In this document: in pieces, positions 41,924-51,042 of the stretch | Numbering within the stretch: the stretch's first letter is position 1 | Layout of the letters: each line of letters opens with the position of its first letter | Assembly (NCBI GenBank): GCA_035623985.1 | Contig: DASPSJ010000114.1 | Coordinates: 1 to 64,000, forward strand | Direction of reading: 5' to 3' | DNA length: 64,000 bases | From: DAHUYF01 sp035623985 | GTDB taxonomy: Bacteria; Pseudomonadota; Alphaproteobacteria; ATCC43930; CGMCC-115725 | Position numbers and translations under genes: made by a program | Notes under the pieces: generated by a model | Databases searched by the model: none | The model's input: only the letters and a program-made list of their open reading frames with translations | What the model was told of the DNA's origin: nothing

Positions 41924-43174
41924 TCAACCGACGGCCGGTCGGCGCGCGAGCGCGGCCACCGCCGCTTGCGCTGCTGACCGGCCGGTGAGATACGCGCCGT
42001 GCGCGGTGGAGAAATCATTGGCCGAACAGGCCTCGCCGGCGAAGAACAGCCGGTCGTCGACCGGCGCGGCAAGCACCGCCCGGTCGCCGGCATGACCGGG
42101 CAAGGCATAGGAATAAGCGCCTCGGGCGAAGCGGTCGCCGGCCCAGGCGGAGGCGGCAAGAAAGGACACCCGGTCCCGGATGCCGGCGCCATAGATGCCG
42201 GCAAGCTCGTCGAGGGCGAAGGCGGTCATGGCCTGCGGCCCCTGGCGCTCAAGCTCGGTGGCGAGCCGGCCGCCGAAATAAGCCGAGATCATCGGCCAGC
42301 CATGCGGACGCGAAAGATAGGCGCCGGTCGCGGTGCGGTCGGTATGGCTTAGCACGTGACGGTCGATCGGAAAATCCTCGACGCCATTTTTGATGGCGAG
42401 AAACAGCTTGTTGGCGATGCCGAGCGGCAGACCTTGCGCGGCCGCCAGCTTGTCGGGGAGCGCCGGAGCGAACCGAATGGCCTCCGCCGCCAGCACGCTG
42501 CTCGACACGGTGACGATCGCGGCGCGGGCGCGCAGTGGGCCGTTGTTGGTGGCGACGGCCACGTCGGTGCCGCGATGGTCGATCGCCTCGACGATGGTGC
42601 CGAGGCGGGTCGGCAGGCTCGCGCCATGGGCGGCGATGAGCGTGCCATAGCCCTCCAGCACGCGCCAGTTGACCTCGCTGTCGGCATAACGCGCGTGGTC
42701 GAGGATCGACAAGCGGTCCAGCTCGACGCCGTTGGCCCAGCTACTGATCGCGTCCAGCAGCCCGTTCCACCGCTCGCCCGGGGCGAGCAGCGTGCTTGCC
42801 GCGGCGTCCTCCGCGCGCGCCGCCGCGGTCTCGAAGCGCTCCTCATAAGCGATGCGGGCTGCCATCCAGTCCGCCTGCACGGCGTCGCCGAAGCGGGTGG
42901 CAAGGCGGCTGCGCCAATCCGGCAGCCGCTCGTCGACGGCAAAGCCCGCGGCGCGGGCGATGGTCGTCCAAGGGTTGCGGTCGGCCGAATGCAGCCACTC
43001 GCAACCGAGGTCGACGGCGGGACCCAGCGCGGTCGGCACCGTCCAGGCGCGGCCGCCGAGCCGCTCGCGCGCTTCGAGCAGGAGGAACGAGAGGCCGGCC
43101 TCGGCCAAATACCGCCCGGCGGCAATCCCCGCCGCCCCGGCCCCGATCACGACGACATCGACCTCGCTCGCCAT
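41924..43174 (-). CDS. FAD-dependent amine oxidase-family protein
   Basis: A 416-residue flavoprotein: VVVIGAGAAGIAAGRYLAEAGLSFLLLEARERLGGRAWTV is the dinucleotide-binding fold plus the GG(R/H)AxT motif of flavin monoamine oxidases. The C-terminal FFAGEACSANDFSTAHGAYLTGRSAAQ is the second FAD contact. It would oxidise a primary or secondary amine to an imine with release of H2O2; substrate unknown. The ATG at 43174 follows GAGGAG. A 5' extension to 43252 is unlikely. Confidence 0.88.
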   Translation of the reverse strand: MASEVDVVVIGAGAAGIAAGRYLAEAGLSFLLLEARERLGGRAWTVPTALGPAVDLGCEWLHSADRNPWTTIARAAGFAVDERLPDWRSRLATRFGDAVQADWMAARIAYEERFETAAARAEDAAASTLLAPGERWNGLLDAISSWANGVELDRLSILDHARYADSEVNWRVLEGYGTLIAAHGASLPTRLGTIVEAIDHRGTDVAVATNNGPLRARAAIVTVSSSVLAAEAIRFAPALPDKLAAAQGLPLGIANKLFLAIKNGVEDFPIDRHVLSHTDRTATGAYLSRPHGWPMISAYFGGRLATELERQGPQAMTAFALDELAGIYGAGIRDRVSFLAASAWAGDRFARGAYSYALPGHAGDRAVLAAPVDDRLFFAGEACSANDFSTAHGAYLTGRSAAQAAVAALARRPAVG

Positions 43175-43355
43175 CCGCTCCTCGTTTGCCGGTCTCGGCC
43201 TCGACCCATAGAGCGTCCGGTGCGCGGCTGGCAACAGCAGCGCCAACCCCATGACACACCATCGGTTTTCCCGCGAGGTGCGCGCCGGCTTGAGTTGGCC
43301 GGGAGGTCTTCCATAGGGACGTGCCCGGAGAAGAAATCCGGGCTAAGAAGGGCCG

Positions 43356-44156
43356 ATGCTCGACGTCGACGCGATTGCCGGTTTCATCCGCGAGGCCGCT
43401 GCCCTGGCGATCGTGCCGCGCTTCCGCCAGTTGCGGCAGGAGGATATCCGCGAGAAGAAGCCGGGGGATTTCGTCACCATCGCCGATCTCGAGGCGGAGC
43501 GCCTGCTCGACGAGCGGCTGATGGCAATGATGCCGGGCTCGGTGGTGCTGGGCGAGGAGGCGACGGCCAAGGATCCGGCGCGCCTCGGGCTGCTCGCCGG
43601 CGAGGCGCCGGTCTGGGTCATCGACCCCATCGACGGCACGGCCAATTTCGCCCGCGGCGAGCCCGGCTTCGCGGTGATCCTCGCCCTGGTTGCCCACGCC
43701 GAAGTCTGCGCCGGCTGGATCTATGATCCCCTCGGCGACAGCATGGTGCTGGCCGAGCGGGGCAGCGGCGCCTGGAGCGAAGGGCGGCGGCTTGCAGTCG
43801 ACAGCGAGGCCAGCGCCGAACGCCTGGTCGGCGCCGCCTATGGCAGGACGCTCGCGGGGCCGCGCGCCGCCAAGGCGCTCGGCGACAGCGGCCGCATCGG
43901 CGCGGTGCGCAATCTCGGCAGCAGCGCGCTCGAATACAGCGCCGTCGCGCTCGGCCAGGCGCATTTCTCACTGCATTCGCGTTCGCTGCCTTGGGACCAT
44001 GCGGCGGGCATGCTGATCGTCGCCGAAGCCGGCGGTCTCGTGGGCTTCCTCGACGGCGCGCCCTATGATCCGCGGATCGCCGACCGGGCGGTGCTGGCGG
44101 CCGCGAGCCGCCTGGCCTGGGATACGGTGTGCGCCGTCGTCGGCCGGCTGGCGTGA
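43356..44156 (+). CDS. Inositol monophosphatase-family phosphatase
   Basis: A 266-residue Mg2+-dependent phosphatase. The first metal site is GEE at 66-68, the second is WVIDPIDGTANFARG with D90 and D93, and the third is LPWDHAAGMLIVAEAGG near residue 210. Members hydrolyse inositol phosphates, histidinol phosphate, 3'-phosphoadenosine 5'-phosphate and similar substrates; the exact one is not determined by sequence. It lies 47 bp before a GTG-started transporter gene, so the two may be co-transcribed. Confidence 0.9.
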   Translation: MLDVDAIAGFIREAAALAIVPRFRQLRQEDIREKKPGDFVTIADLEAERLLDERLMAMMPGSVVLGEEATAKDPARLGLLAGEAPVWVIDPIDGTANFARGEPGFAVILALVAHAEVCAGWIYDPLGDSMVLAERGSGAWSEGRRLAVDSEASAERLVGAAYGRTLAGPRAAKALGDSGRIGAVRNLGSSALEYSAVALGQAHFSLHSRSLPWDHAAGMLIVAEAGGLVGFLDGAPYDPRIADRAVLAAASRLAWDTVCAVVGRLA

Positions 44157-44202
44157 AGGTTTTGCAGTCGCTGCGGTAACCGTCGGCGAGGCAGGGGGCG
44201 TC

Positions 44203-45099
44203 GTGGCGCGCGGACACAATATCGGCCGGGCCATCCTCTACATGACGGTGGCGATGGCGCTTATCCCCTGCCTCAATGCCTCGGCCAAATATCTCGGAGG
44301 CGGCTATTCGACGGTGGAGATCGTCTGGGCGCGCTATGCCGGGCATTTCATCTATATGCTCGTCACCTTCTTTCCGCGCCGCGGCTTGAGCCTGTTCTAC
44401 ACCGAGCGGCTCGGCATCCAGGTGCTGCGCTCGGCGCTGCTGGTGACCGCCACCGGCGTCTATTTCGTCGCGCTGCATTTCACCGACCTGCCGACCGCCT
44501 CGGTCATCAGCTTCGTCTCGCCGCTCATGATCACCGCGCTCTCCTTCGTCATGCTGGGCGAGCCGGTGGGGCCGCGGCGCTGGGCGGCGGTGGGGGTGGG
44601 GTTCCTCGGCGCGTTGGTCATCCTGCGCCCGGGATCGGGGGTGGTGCATCTCGCCTCCTTCCTGGTGTTGATCAGCTCCGCCTGCAACGCGCTCTATCAG
44701 TTGCTGACGCGCGGCCTTGCCGCGCGCGATTCGGCCGAGACCTCCAACACCTATATCGCCGTGGTCGGCTTCGTTCTCACCAGCATCGCCGTGCCGTTCT
44801 TCTGGGAGACGCCGCGCTCGCCGCTCGACCTGCTGTTGTTCGTCAGCCTCGGCATTTTCGGCGGCTTCGGCCATTACTTCATCGTCAAGGCGCTGGAATG
44901 GGGTCCCGCGGCGGTGATCGCGCCGCTCAATTACGCGCAGCTCATCGGCACGGTGATCATCGGCTATGTCGCCTTCGACGAATGGCCGGATCTCGGCACC
45001 TGGATCGGCGCGGCGGTGATCATCGCCAGCGGCCTCTATATCTTCTACCGCGAGCGCGCGTTGCAGAAGCGCGCTAGAATGAGCGCCGCGACCGACTGA
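44203..45099 (+). CDS. DMT-family permease (EamA)
   Basis: A 298-residue protein with ten hydrophobic segments in two EamA domains. SAKYLGGGYSTVEIVWARYAGHFIYM and TDLPTASVISFVSPLMITALSFVMLGEPVGPRRWAAVGVGFLGALVILRPG mark the first, and ALEWGPAAVIAPLNYAQLIGTVIIGYVAFDEWP the second. The preferred start is GTG 44203 after GGCAGGGGG. Likely an exporter of a small metabolite; substrate unknown. Confidence 0.88.
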   Translation: MARGHNIGRAILYMTVAMALIPCLNASAKYLGGGYSTVEIVWARYAGHFIYMLVTFFPRRGLSLFYTERLGIQVLRSALLVTATGVYFVALHFTDLPTASVISFVSPLMITALSFVMLGEPVGPRRWAAVGVGFLGALVILRPGSGVVHLASFLVLISSACNALYQLLTRGLAARDSAETSNTYIAVVGFVLTSIAVPFFWETPRSPLDLLLFVSLGIFGGFGHYFIVKALEWGPAAVIAPLNYAQLIGTVIIGYVAFDEWPDLGTWIGAAVIIASGLYIFYRERALQKRARMSAATD

Positions 45100-45126
45100 A
45101 GGGGAGGGCCATCGCCTGTGAGGTTC

Positions 45127-45260
45127 ACCACGGAGAAGGCACAGAGAACATGGAGAACAGATGGTCGGCGCGCCTGGCTTCGCCTAGGCAGGCAAGGCGC
45201 GCCATTCTTTCCTTCTCCGTGCCCTCGTTGATCCGCTTCGCGGAGCAACCTCTGTGTCAA
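45127..45260. repeat. Dispersed palindromic repeat, copy 1
   Basis: CACGGAGAAGG (45129-45139) pairs with CCTTCTCCGTG (45211-45221). Between them are two GGCGCGCC palindromes around a CGCCTAGGCAGGC core. The right flank (GATCCGCTTCGCGGAGCAACC) is the reverse complement, with few changes, of the left flank of copy 2, so this copy is in the opposite orientation. Related copies lie at 49914-50069 and 61376-61500. Non-coding. Confidence 0.75.
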
Positions 45261-45318
45261 TTTTTCCCGCCGGCATTTCGGCGGCATGGGCGATAGCCCC
45301 GGATTGAAGGGGGTTCGG

Positions 45319-46164
45319 ATGCAAGGCAAGGTCTGCGTCATCACCGGCGCCACCTCGGGCATCGGCCTCATCGCCGCCGAGCGGCTGGCGGCCGAGGGGG
45401 CGCGAGTGGTGCTGGTCGGTCGCGACAAGGCGCGCGGCGAGGCGGCGCTCGCGCGCATCGGCGCGCGCGTGCCGGGCGCCCGTCTCGCGATCCATTACGC
45501 CGATCTGTCGCTGCTTGCCGAAATGGAACGGGCGGCGGCGGCAATCGCCGCCGCGGAGCCGCGCGTCGACGTCCTGATCAACAATGCCGGCGCCATGTTC
45601 ACCCGGCGCGGCGTCACCGCGGATGGGCTCGAGCGCACCTTCGCGCTCAACCACATGGCCTATTTCGTGCTGTCGAACCGGCTGCGCGAGCGGCTCTCGG
45701 CGGCCGCGCCCGCGCGCATCGTCAGCGTCGCCTCCGAGGCGCATCGCGGCAACACGCTCGATTTCGCCGATTTGCAATCCGAGCGCAATTATCGCGGCTT
45801 CACCGTCTATGGCCGTTCCAAGCTCGCCAACATCCTCTTCACGCGCGAGTTGGCGCGGCGGCTCGCCGGCACCGGCGTTACCGCCAATTGCCTCCATCCG
45901 GGCTTCGTCGCCACCCGCTTCGGCGACAATAATGGCGGGCTCGTCCGTCTCGGCATTGGCATCGCCAAGAATTTCTTCGCCATCGCGCCGGAAAAAGGCG
46001 CCGAGACCATCGTCTATCTCGCGCGTTCGCCGGAGGTGGCCGGCAGCACCGGCGGCTATTTCGCCAAGAGCCATCCGGCGACGCCGAGCATGGCGGCGCA
46101 GGACGACGCGGCGGCGAAGCGCCTCTGGGAGGAGAGCGCCAAGCTCGCAAAGCTGATGGTATGA
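45319..46164 (+). CDS. Short-chain dehydrogenase/reductase
   Basis: A 281-residue NAD(P)-dependent oxidoreductase of the classical/extended SDR type: VITGATSGIGLIAAERLAAEGARVVLVGRD (cofactor loop with Arg favouring NADP), NNAGAMF, catalytic Ser in VSVASEAH, and the Y-x-x-x-K motif YGRSKLAN. The long form with LHPGFVATRFG resembles retinol-dehydrogenase/WWOX-like bacterial SDRs. The ATG at 45319 follows AAGGGGG. Substrate unknown. A perfect hairpin terminator follows. Confidence 0.88.
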   Translation: MQGKVCVITGATSGIGLIAAERLAAEGARVVLVGRDKARGEAALARIGARVPGARLAIHYADLSLLAEMERAAAAIAAAEPRVDVLINNAGAMFTRRGVTADGLERTFALNHMAYFVLSNRLRERLSAAAPARIVSVASEAHRGNTLDFADLQSERNYRGFTVYGRSKLANILFTRELARRLAGTGVTANCLHPGFVATRFGDNNGGLVRLGIGIAKNFFAIAPEKGAETIVYLARSPEVAGSTGGYFAKSHPATPSMAAQDDAAAKRLWEESAKLAKLMV

Positions 46165-46190
46165 CGGTGCGCTTATTGCGCCATGATCCT

Positions 46191-46220
46191 CTCCTCTCCG
46201 CCCCCAGGGGCGGAGAGGAG
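46191..46220. terminator. Perfect hairpin between convergent genes
   Basis: CTCCTCTCCGCCCC (46191-46204) and its exact reverse complement (46207-46220) form a 14-bp stem separated by two bases. It lies between the SDR gene and the cupin gene, which point toward each other, so it may end transcripts from both sides. It might also be a REP-like element. Confidence 0.6.
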
Positions 46221-46286
46221 AAGGCTTTCATGACCGTGGTCCATGTCGAGGCAAGGCTGTCGATCACGATATGTAAGTGCGATTAC

Positions 46287-46664
46287 CTACCTCGCTGGCT
46301 CGGAAGTGAAAACGACTGGCCGCTCCCAGATGATGAGCACGAGGCAGCCTTCCTCGCTCACCACCTCGTGGCTCGTGCCCGGCGGGTTGATCACCAGCGC
46401 GCCCGCCTGATGGCGGCCGTTGCGGTCGGTCTGCGAGCCGCTGAGGACCAGCACATGCTCGTATCCCGCATGGAGATGATGCGGCACCCGCGCCCCCGGC
46501 TCGTAGCGCAGGAAGGCCGCCGCCGGGCCGTGGTCGCCGTTGCGATAGAGCCAGGACACCGCGATGCCGGCGCGCAAGGGCTCCCAGGCCGCGTCCGCGA
46601 GGCCGCGGGCCAGCGCCTGCGGCAGGATCATGGCTTTGTCCGTCACGTGGGATGTCCCGGTCAA
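46287..46664 (-). CDS. Cupin-domain protein
   Basis: A 125-residue single cupin (ChrR-like). Metal-binding segment PHHLHAGYEHVLVLSGSQTDRNG (about 60-82) and the second cupin motif PPGTSHEVVSEEGCLVLIIWE. The TTG at 46664 overlaps the ABC ATPase stop as TTGA, so translational coupling is plausible; an ATG at 46631 is the alternative. It is the last gene of the biuret/formamide transport operon, where it could sense or process the substrate. Function unknown. Confidence 0.8.
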   Translation of the reverse strand: MTGTSHVTDKAMILPQALARGLADAAWEPLRAGIAVSWLYRNGDHGPAAAFLRYEPGARVPHHLHAGYEHVLVLSGSQTDRNGRHQAGALVINPPGTSHEVVSEEGCLVLIIWERPVVFTSEPAR

Positions 46665-48175
46665 TGTCCTGCCATGTGGCGGCCGATCTCGACGAGATCG
46701 GCCTCGCCGATCGGCGTTTCGTGCACGAGGCGGCCATTAAACATGACGACGATGCGATCGGCAATCTCGAGGATCTCGTCGAGGTCGCCGCTGACCAGGA
46801 GCACGGCGGCGCCGCGGTTGCGGGCGGCGATGATCTCGGCATGGATCTGCGCCACCGCCGCGAAATCGAGGCCGAAGCAGGGATTGGCCGAGATCATCAC
46901 CTCGACCCGCTCGCCCAGCTCACGCGCCAGCACCGTGCGCTGCACGTTGCCGCCCGACAGCATGCCCACCGGCGTTTCCGGCGAGCGCGTCTTGATGCGA
47001 TAGCGCGCGATCTTGCCGTCCGCCTCTTCGCGGAAATGCCCCTTGCGCAGCCAGACGCCGCCCAGCGCGAAAGGCGGCCGGTCGAAGACGCGGAAGGCGA
47101 GGTTCTCGGCGACGCTCATGCGGCCGACGCAGGCGTTGCGCAGCGGCTCCTCCGGCAGGCAGGAGAGCTTGTGCCGGCGCATCTCCTCGCGCGTGGCATG
47201 ATAGATCTCGCCGCCGATGCGGATCTCGCCGGCGCTTGCCTCGCGCTGCCCCGCCAGCACCTCGACCAGCTCGCGCTGGCCGTTGCCGGAGACGCCGGCG
47301 ACGCCGACGATCTCGCCGGCGCGCACGGCGAGCGAGAGGTCGCGCACCGCCGGCTGGCCGCCGTCGTCGAAGGCGGCGAGATGGCGGATGTCGAGCCTCG
47401 CCTCGCCAAGCTCGTTGACGCGCGCCGGCGCCGCGGTCAGCTCCTCGGCGCCGATCATGCTGCGCGCCATGTCGTCGGGGGTGAGCTCGGCGACCTTGCC
47501 CTTGGCCGCGAGCCGGCCGCGCCGCAGGATCGTCACTTCGTCGGCAAAGGCCATGACCTCGCGGAACTTGTGGGTGATCATCAGCACCGTGAGCTCGCCG
47601 CGATCGGCCATGCCGCGCAGCAAGCCCAGCATCTCGTCGGCCTCCTGCGGCGTCAGCACCGAGGTCGGCTCGTCGAGGATCAGCAGGCGGCGCTCGAGAT
47701 AGAGCTGCTTCAGGATCTCGCATTTCTGCCGCTCGCCGGCCGAGAGCGCCGACACCTTGACGTCGAGCGGCACGCGGAACGGCATGCGCGCGAGAAACGC
47801 CTCGAGCGCCGCGCTCTCGCGCCGCCAATCGACGATGGCCGGCAGCTCGGCGCGCGCCAGCACCAGGTTCTCCGCCACCGTCATCGCCGGCACCAGCGTG
47901 AAATGCTGATAGACCATGCCGAGGCCGAGCGCGTGGGCGGCGCGGGGATTGTCGATGTCGCGCTCGCGGTCGCCGACGACGACCGCGCCGCCGTCGGGGC
48001 GGTAATAGCCCATGATGCATTTGACGAGCGTGCTCTTGCCGGCGCCGTTCTCGCCGAGCAGCGCGTGGAAGCTGCCGGGCGCCACCTTGAGCGAGACGTC
48101 GTCGAGCGCCACGAACTCGCCGAAGCGCTTGGTCATGGCGATCGCTTCGATGCCGAGCGCGCCGCGTCCCGTCAT
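46661..48175 (-). CDS. ABC transporter ATPase, sugar/nucleoside (BMP) type, fused double domain
   Basis: A 504-residue protein with two tandem nucleotide-binding domains. The first has Walker A GENGAGKST, signature VSALSAGERQK and Walker B LLILDEPTSVLTPQE. The second has degenerate Walker A (GVSGNGQRE), signature LSGGNVQR and a Walker B in which the usual DEPT is changed (VMISANPCFGLD). This asymmetry is normal for importers of the BMP/ribose class. It overlaps biuH by ATGA and presumably energises the permeases encoded at 50099-52140. Confidence 0.92.
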   Translation of the reverse strand: MTGRGALGIEAIAMTKRFGEFVALDDVSLKVAPGSFHALLGENGAGKSTLVKCIMGYYRPDGGAVVVGDRERDIDNPRAAHALGLGMVYQHFTLVPAMTVAENLVLARAELPAIVDWRRESAALEAFLARMPFRVPLDVKVSALSAGERQKCEILKQLYLERRLLILDEPTSVLTPQEADEMLGLLRGMADRGELTVLMITHKFREVMAFADEVTILRRGRLAAKGKVAELTPDDMARSMIGAEELTAAPARVNELGEARLDIRHLAAFDDGGQPAVRDLSLAVRAGEIVGVAGVSGNGQRELVEVLAGQREASAGEIRIGGEIYHATREEMRRHKLSCLPEEPLRNACVGRMSVAENLAFRVFDRPPFALGGVWLRKGHFREEADGKIARYRIKTRSPETPVGMLSGGNVQRTVLARELGERVEVMISANPCFGLDFAAVAQIHAEIIAARNRGAAVLLVSGDLDEILEIADRIVVMFNGRLVHETPIGEADLVEIGRHMAGH

Positions 48176-48858
48176 CAGGCGAGCGCCTCGATGAAGGTCT
48201 TGCTGTCCGAGACCGAGCCGAACACGCCGCCCTGCATCTTGATCATCTTGACGGCGTGGTCGTGATTGCCCTTGTCGGTGGCGCCGCAGCAATCGGCCAG
48301 CAGCAGGCATTCGAAGCCGCGGTCATTGGCCTCGCGCATGGTGGTGTGGACGCAGACGTCGGTGGTGATGCCGGTGAGCACGATGTTCTCGATGCCTTGA
48401 AGGCGCAGCATCAACTCGAGGTCGGTGGCGCAGAAGGAGCCCTTGCCGGGCTTGTCGATGATCGGCTCGCCCGGCAGCGGCGCGAGATCGGGAATGATTT
48501 CCCAGCCGGGCTCGCCGCGCACCAGGATGCGGCCGCAGGGGCCGGGATCGCCGATGCCGGCGCCGATCCGCCGCGAGCGCCAGCGCTTGTTGGCGGGAAG
48601 GTCGGCGAGATCGGGGCGATGGCCCTCGCGGGTGTGCAGGACGTGGAAGCCCTTGGCGCGCATCGCCGCCAGCACGCGCTTGATCGGCTCGATCGGTGCG
48701 CGAGTGAGCGAGAGATCGTAGCCCATCTTGTCGACATAGCCGCCGATGCCGCAGAAATCGGTCTGCATGTCGATGACGACCAGCGCCGTGTTGGCCGGCG
48801 CGAGCTTGCCGTTGTAAGGCCAGGGATAGGGGTCGGCCGGTACGTAACGCTCAGCCAT
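48175..48858 (-). CDS. biuH: Biuret amidohydrolase
   Basis: A 227-residue isochorismatase-fold cysteine hydrolase. Catalytic residues are D34 (IDMQTDF), K139 (DKPGKGSF) and C169 (GITTDVCVHTT). The protein reads almost like the Rhizobium biuret hydrolase as I remember it: ADPYPWPYNG, REGHRPDLADLPANKRWRS, GAGIGDPGPCGRIL, EANDRGFECLLL, KMQGGVFGSV. It cleaves biuret to allophanate and ammonia. The ATG at 48858 follows GGAGG. Allophanate hydrolase, the next enzyme, is encoded at 53641-55452. Confidence 0.93.
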   Translation of the reverse strand: MAERYVPADPYPWPYNGKLAPANTALVVIDMQTDFCGIGGYVDKMGYDLSLTRAPIEPIKRVLAAMRAKGFHVLHTREGHRPDLADLPANKRWRSRRIGAGIGDPGPCGRILVRGEPGWEIIPDLAPLPGEPIIDKPGKGSFCATDLELMLRLQGIENIVLTGITTDVCVHTTMREANDRGFECLLLADCCGATDKGNHDHAVKMIKMQGGVFGSVSDSKTFIEALA

Positions 48859-49855
48859 GGCGGCCTCCACGGTAGGATCGGTTGGGAAGGGCGAAGCCGC
48901 AGGAGGTGCCGTCGGTGACGGCGACGCGCTCCTCCCAGGGCAAACGATAGCGGCCGGCGACGAGGTCGCGCATATAGGTATAGGGGCAGTCGTCGGCGCC
49001 GCCTTGGACCGCGACGAAGCCGCGATGGCCGAGCTGATAGATGTTGTTCTCGACGCCCCAGCCCTCGCGCGCCTCGCGCACGAGATCGGGCCGCACCTCG
49101 GCGGTGACGATCTCGTCCGCGACGCCGCCGCCCTCGACCATGATGGTGCCGTCGAAGTTGCAGATCATCGCCTCGCCCATCGAGTTGAAGGTGCCGTCGC
49201 TGCCGCACATGCAGACGCTGGCGGTGACCATGAGATTGCCGAAGGCGTTGGCCTGGTTGGTGACCCGCCAGGCATGGCGGATCGGCGCGGTGTAGCCGGC
49301 GGTGCGCAGCATGATCTCGGCGCCTTTATAGGCGGCCTCGCGCGCCATCTCCGGGAACATGCCGTCATGGCAGATGATGAGCGCGAGCTTGCTGCCCTTG
49401 GGGCCGTCGCAGACCGGGATGCCGAGATCGCCGGGCTCCCAGGGCTCGACCGGGACCCAGGGATGGAGCTTGCGGTAATAGAGGCGGAGAGCGCCGGCGT
49501 CGTCGATGAGGAGGCCGCTGTTGTAGGGATTGCCTTCGGGGTTCGCTTCCATGATCGAAAAGCAGCCCCAGATGCGGTTGTCGCGGCAGGCGCGCTTGAA
49601 TGCCGCCACCTCGGGCCCGTCGAGCCGGCACAGGATCGAGGGGGCGGTGTCCATCGAGAGCCCGTGCAGAGAATATTCCGGAAAGACCACGAGATCCATC
49701 GACGGCATGCCCCGCCGCGCCTTCGCCACCATGGCGCAGATCTTCTCGGTCTGCGCCGCGATGTCGGATGGGCCGGCGATCGCCGGCAATTGGAGCTGCA
49801 CCAGGCCGATGACCACGCCGTTTGCCGATTTGTTGAGCCCGCCGAGGCCGCTCAT
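48851..49855 (-). CDS. amiF: Formamidase (nitrilase superfamily)
   Basis: A 334-residue Cys hydrolase that splits formamide into formate and ammonia, close to AmiF. The triad is E60 (VFPEYSLHG), K129 (YYRKLHPW) and C162 (IICHDGMFPE), with family blocks MSGLGGLNKS, NPYNSGLLIDD, TAGYTAPIRHAWR and GVENNIYQLGHRG. Its 3' end overlaps biuH by eight bases. Together with BiuH and AtzF it points to scavenging of small amides as nitrogen sources. A repeat element lies upstream, between it and the permease genes. Confidence 0.93.
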   Translation of the reverse strand: MSGLGGLNKSANGVVIGLVQLQLPAIAGPSDIAAQTEKICAMVAKARRGMPSMDLVVFPEYSLHGLSMDTAPSILCRLDGPEVAAFKRACRDNRIWGCFSIMEANPEGNPYNSGLLIDDAGALRLYYRKLHPWVPVEPWEPGDLGIPVCDGPKGSKLALIICHDGMFPEMAREAAYKGAEIMLRTAGYTAPIRHAWRVTNQANAFGNLMVTASVCMCGSDGTFNSMGEAMICNFDGTIMVEGGGVADEIVTAEVRPDLVREAREGWGVENNIYQLGHRGFVAVQGGADDCPYTYMRDLVAGRYRLPWEERVAVTDGTSCGFALPNRSYRGGRHG

Positions 49856-49913
49856 GCTCCTCTCCTATGCAAGGCAATCGCATATGCCGATGAAAGGCCG
49901 ACAGGAAGGATTG

Positions 49914-50069
49914 ACCACGGAGGTTGAGCCGCAAAGCGGATCAACGAAGGCACGGAGAAGGGAAGAACGGCACGCCTCGCCTGCCGACGTGAAGCCGAAG
50001 CTTCGCTTCGGCGAAGACAGGCGCACGCGAAAGCCGTCCTCTTTCTCCGTGCCCTCCGTGCTTCCGTGG
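49914..50069. repeat. Dispersed palindromic repeat, copy 2
   Basis: The outer arms are CCACGGA at the left and TCCGTGG at the right. The inner arms CACGGAGAA and TTTCTCCGTG also pair. A perfect central hairpin GCCGAAGC-TTC-GCTTCGGC lies at 49994-50012. It separates the permease genes from amiF on the minus strand, so it may affect the transcript. See copies at 45127 and 61376. Confidence 0.75.
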
Positions 50070-50098
50070 CGACTTTCATCGGCAATTGCTCCGCCGTC

Positions 50099-51040
50099 CT
50101 AGCGCGTGATCGACAGCTCGGCCGGAGCGCCGGTGAGCGTGCGCCGAGGCGAGCAGGTGATGATCATGATGAGCAGCGTCAGGATGTAAGGCGCCGCGTT
50201 GAAGAGGTAATAGCCCTCGGTCACGCCGACCGATTGCAGGGCCGGCCCAAGCGCGCCCGCGCCGCCGAACAGGATCGCGGCCCAGAAGCACAGCATCGGG
50301 TCCCAGCGCGCGAAGATCACCAGCGCCACGGCGGTGATGCCTTGGCCGCTGGAGAGCCGCTCGTTCCAGCTTCCGGGATAGTACAGCGAGAGGAACGAGC
50401 CGCCGATGCCGGCAAGGAAGCCGCCCGCCATGGTCGCGCGCAGCCGGATGAGGTTCACCGAATAGCCCAGCGCCAGCGCCGCATCGGCACTCTCGCCGGC
50501 GGTGCGCAGGATGAGCCCCCAGCGCGTATTCTTCAGCGCCCAGACCAACGCCGGCGCCAAGGCCACGCCGATGAGGAAGAGCGCGTTGACGCGCAGCGCG
50601 TCGCGGAGCTGCGGGATGCTGCTCCAGCGGCCGAGATCGAAGGAGGGCAGGATCGGCGCCTGCGGCTCGATCAGCGGCTTGCCGAGATAGAAGGCGAGGC
50701 CGATGCCGAACAGCATCAAGGCGATGCCGATGGCGATATCGTTGACCCGCGGCAGGCTGCAAAACGCGGCATGCGCCGCGCCGAAGAGAGATCCGACGAT
50801 GCCGGCCGCCAGCACGCCGAGCCAGGGCGAGCCGGTGAGATAGGAGACGCCGTAGCCGGTCATGGCGCCCATGACCAGCGTGCCTTCGAGGCCGAGATTG
50901 ATACGGCCGCTGCGCTCGGTGAGGCACTCGCCGAGGCTGACGAAGAGGAACGGCGTGCTGACGCGAACGGCGCCGGCAATGACCGCGAGCGGCACGCCCC
51001 ACCAGCCGAGCGCCGTCGCCACGGTTGCCGGCTCCGCCAT
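50099..51040 (-). CDS. ABC transporter permease (BMP/nucleoside type)
   Basis: A 313-residue membrane protein of the branched-chain/ribose permease superfamily (PF02653-like). ECLTERSGRINLGLEGTLVMGA near the N-terminus is the typical motif of the smaller permease in BMP importers, and LRTAGESADAALALGYSVNLIRLRA is the cytosolic coupling loop. Its ATG lies two bases after the stop of the other permease gene. It would form the channel for the substrate captured by the BMP protein. Confidence 0.9.
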   Translation of the reverse strand: MAEPATVATALGWWGVPLAVIAGAVRVSTPFLFVSLGECLTERSGRINLGLEGTLVMGAMTGYGVSYLTGSPWLGVLAAGIVGSLFGAAHAAFCSLPRVNDIAIGIALMLFGIGLAFYLGKPLIEPQAPILPSFDLGRWSSIPQLRDALRVNALFLIGVALAPALVWALKNTRWGLILRTAGESADAALALGYSVNLIRLRATMAGGFLAGIGGSFLSLYYPGSWNERLSSGQGITAVALVIFARWDPMLCFWAAILFGGAGALGPALQSVGVTEGYYLFNAAPYILTLLIMIITCSPRRTLTGAPAELSITR

Positions 51041-51042
51041 GC

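Noticed and set aside
46191..46220. Insertion-sequence terminal inverted repeat
   Set aside because: A single perfect palindrome between convergent genes with no transposase is better explained as a terminator or REP-like element.
49914..50069. CRISPR array or coding region at the palindromic repeats
   Set aside because: The copies are single, widely spaced and self-complementary, with no repeat-spacer pattern and no plausible frame.
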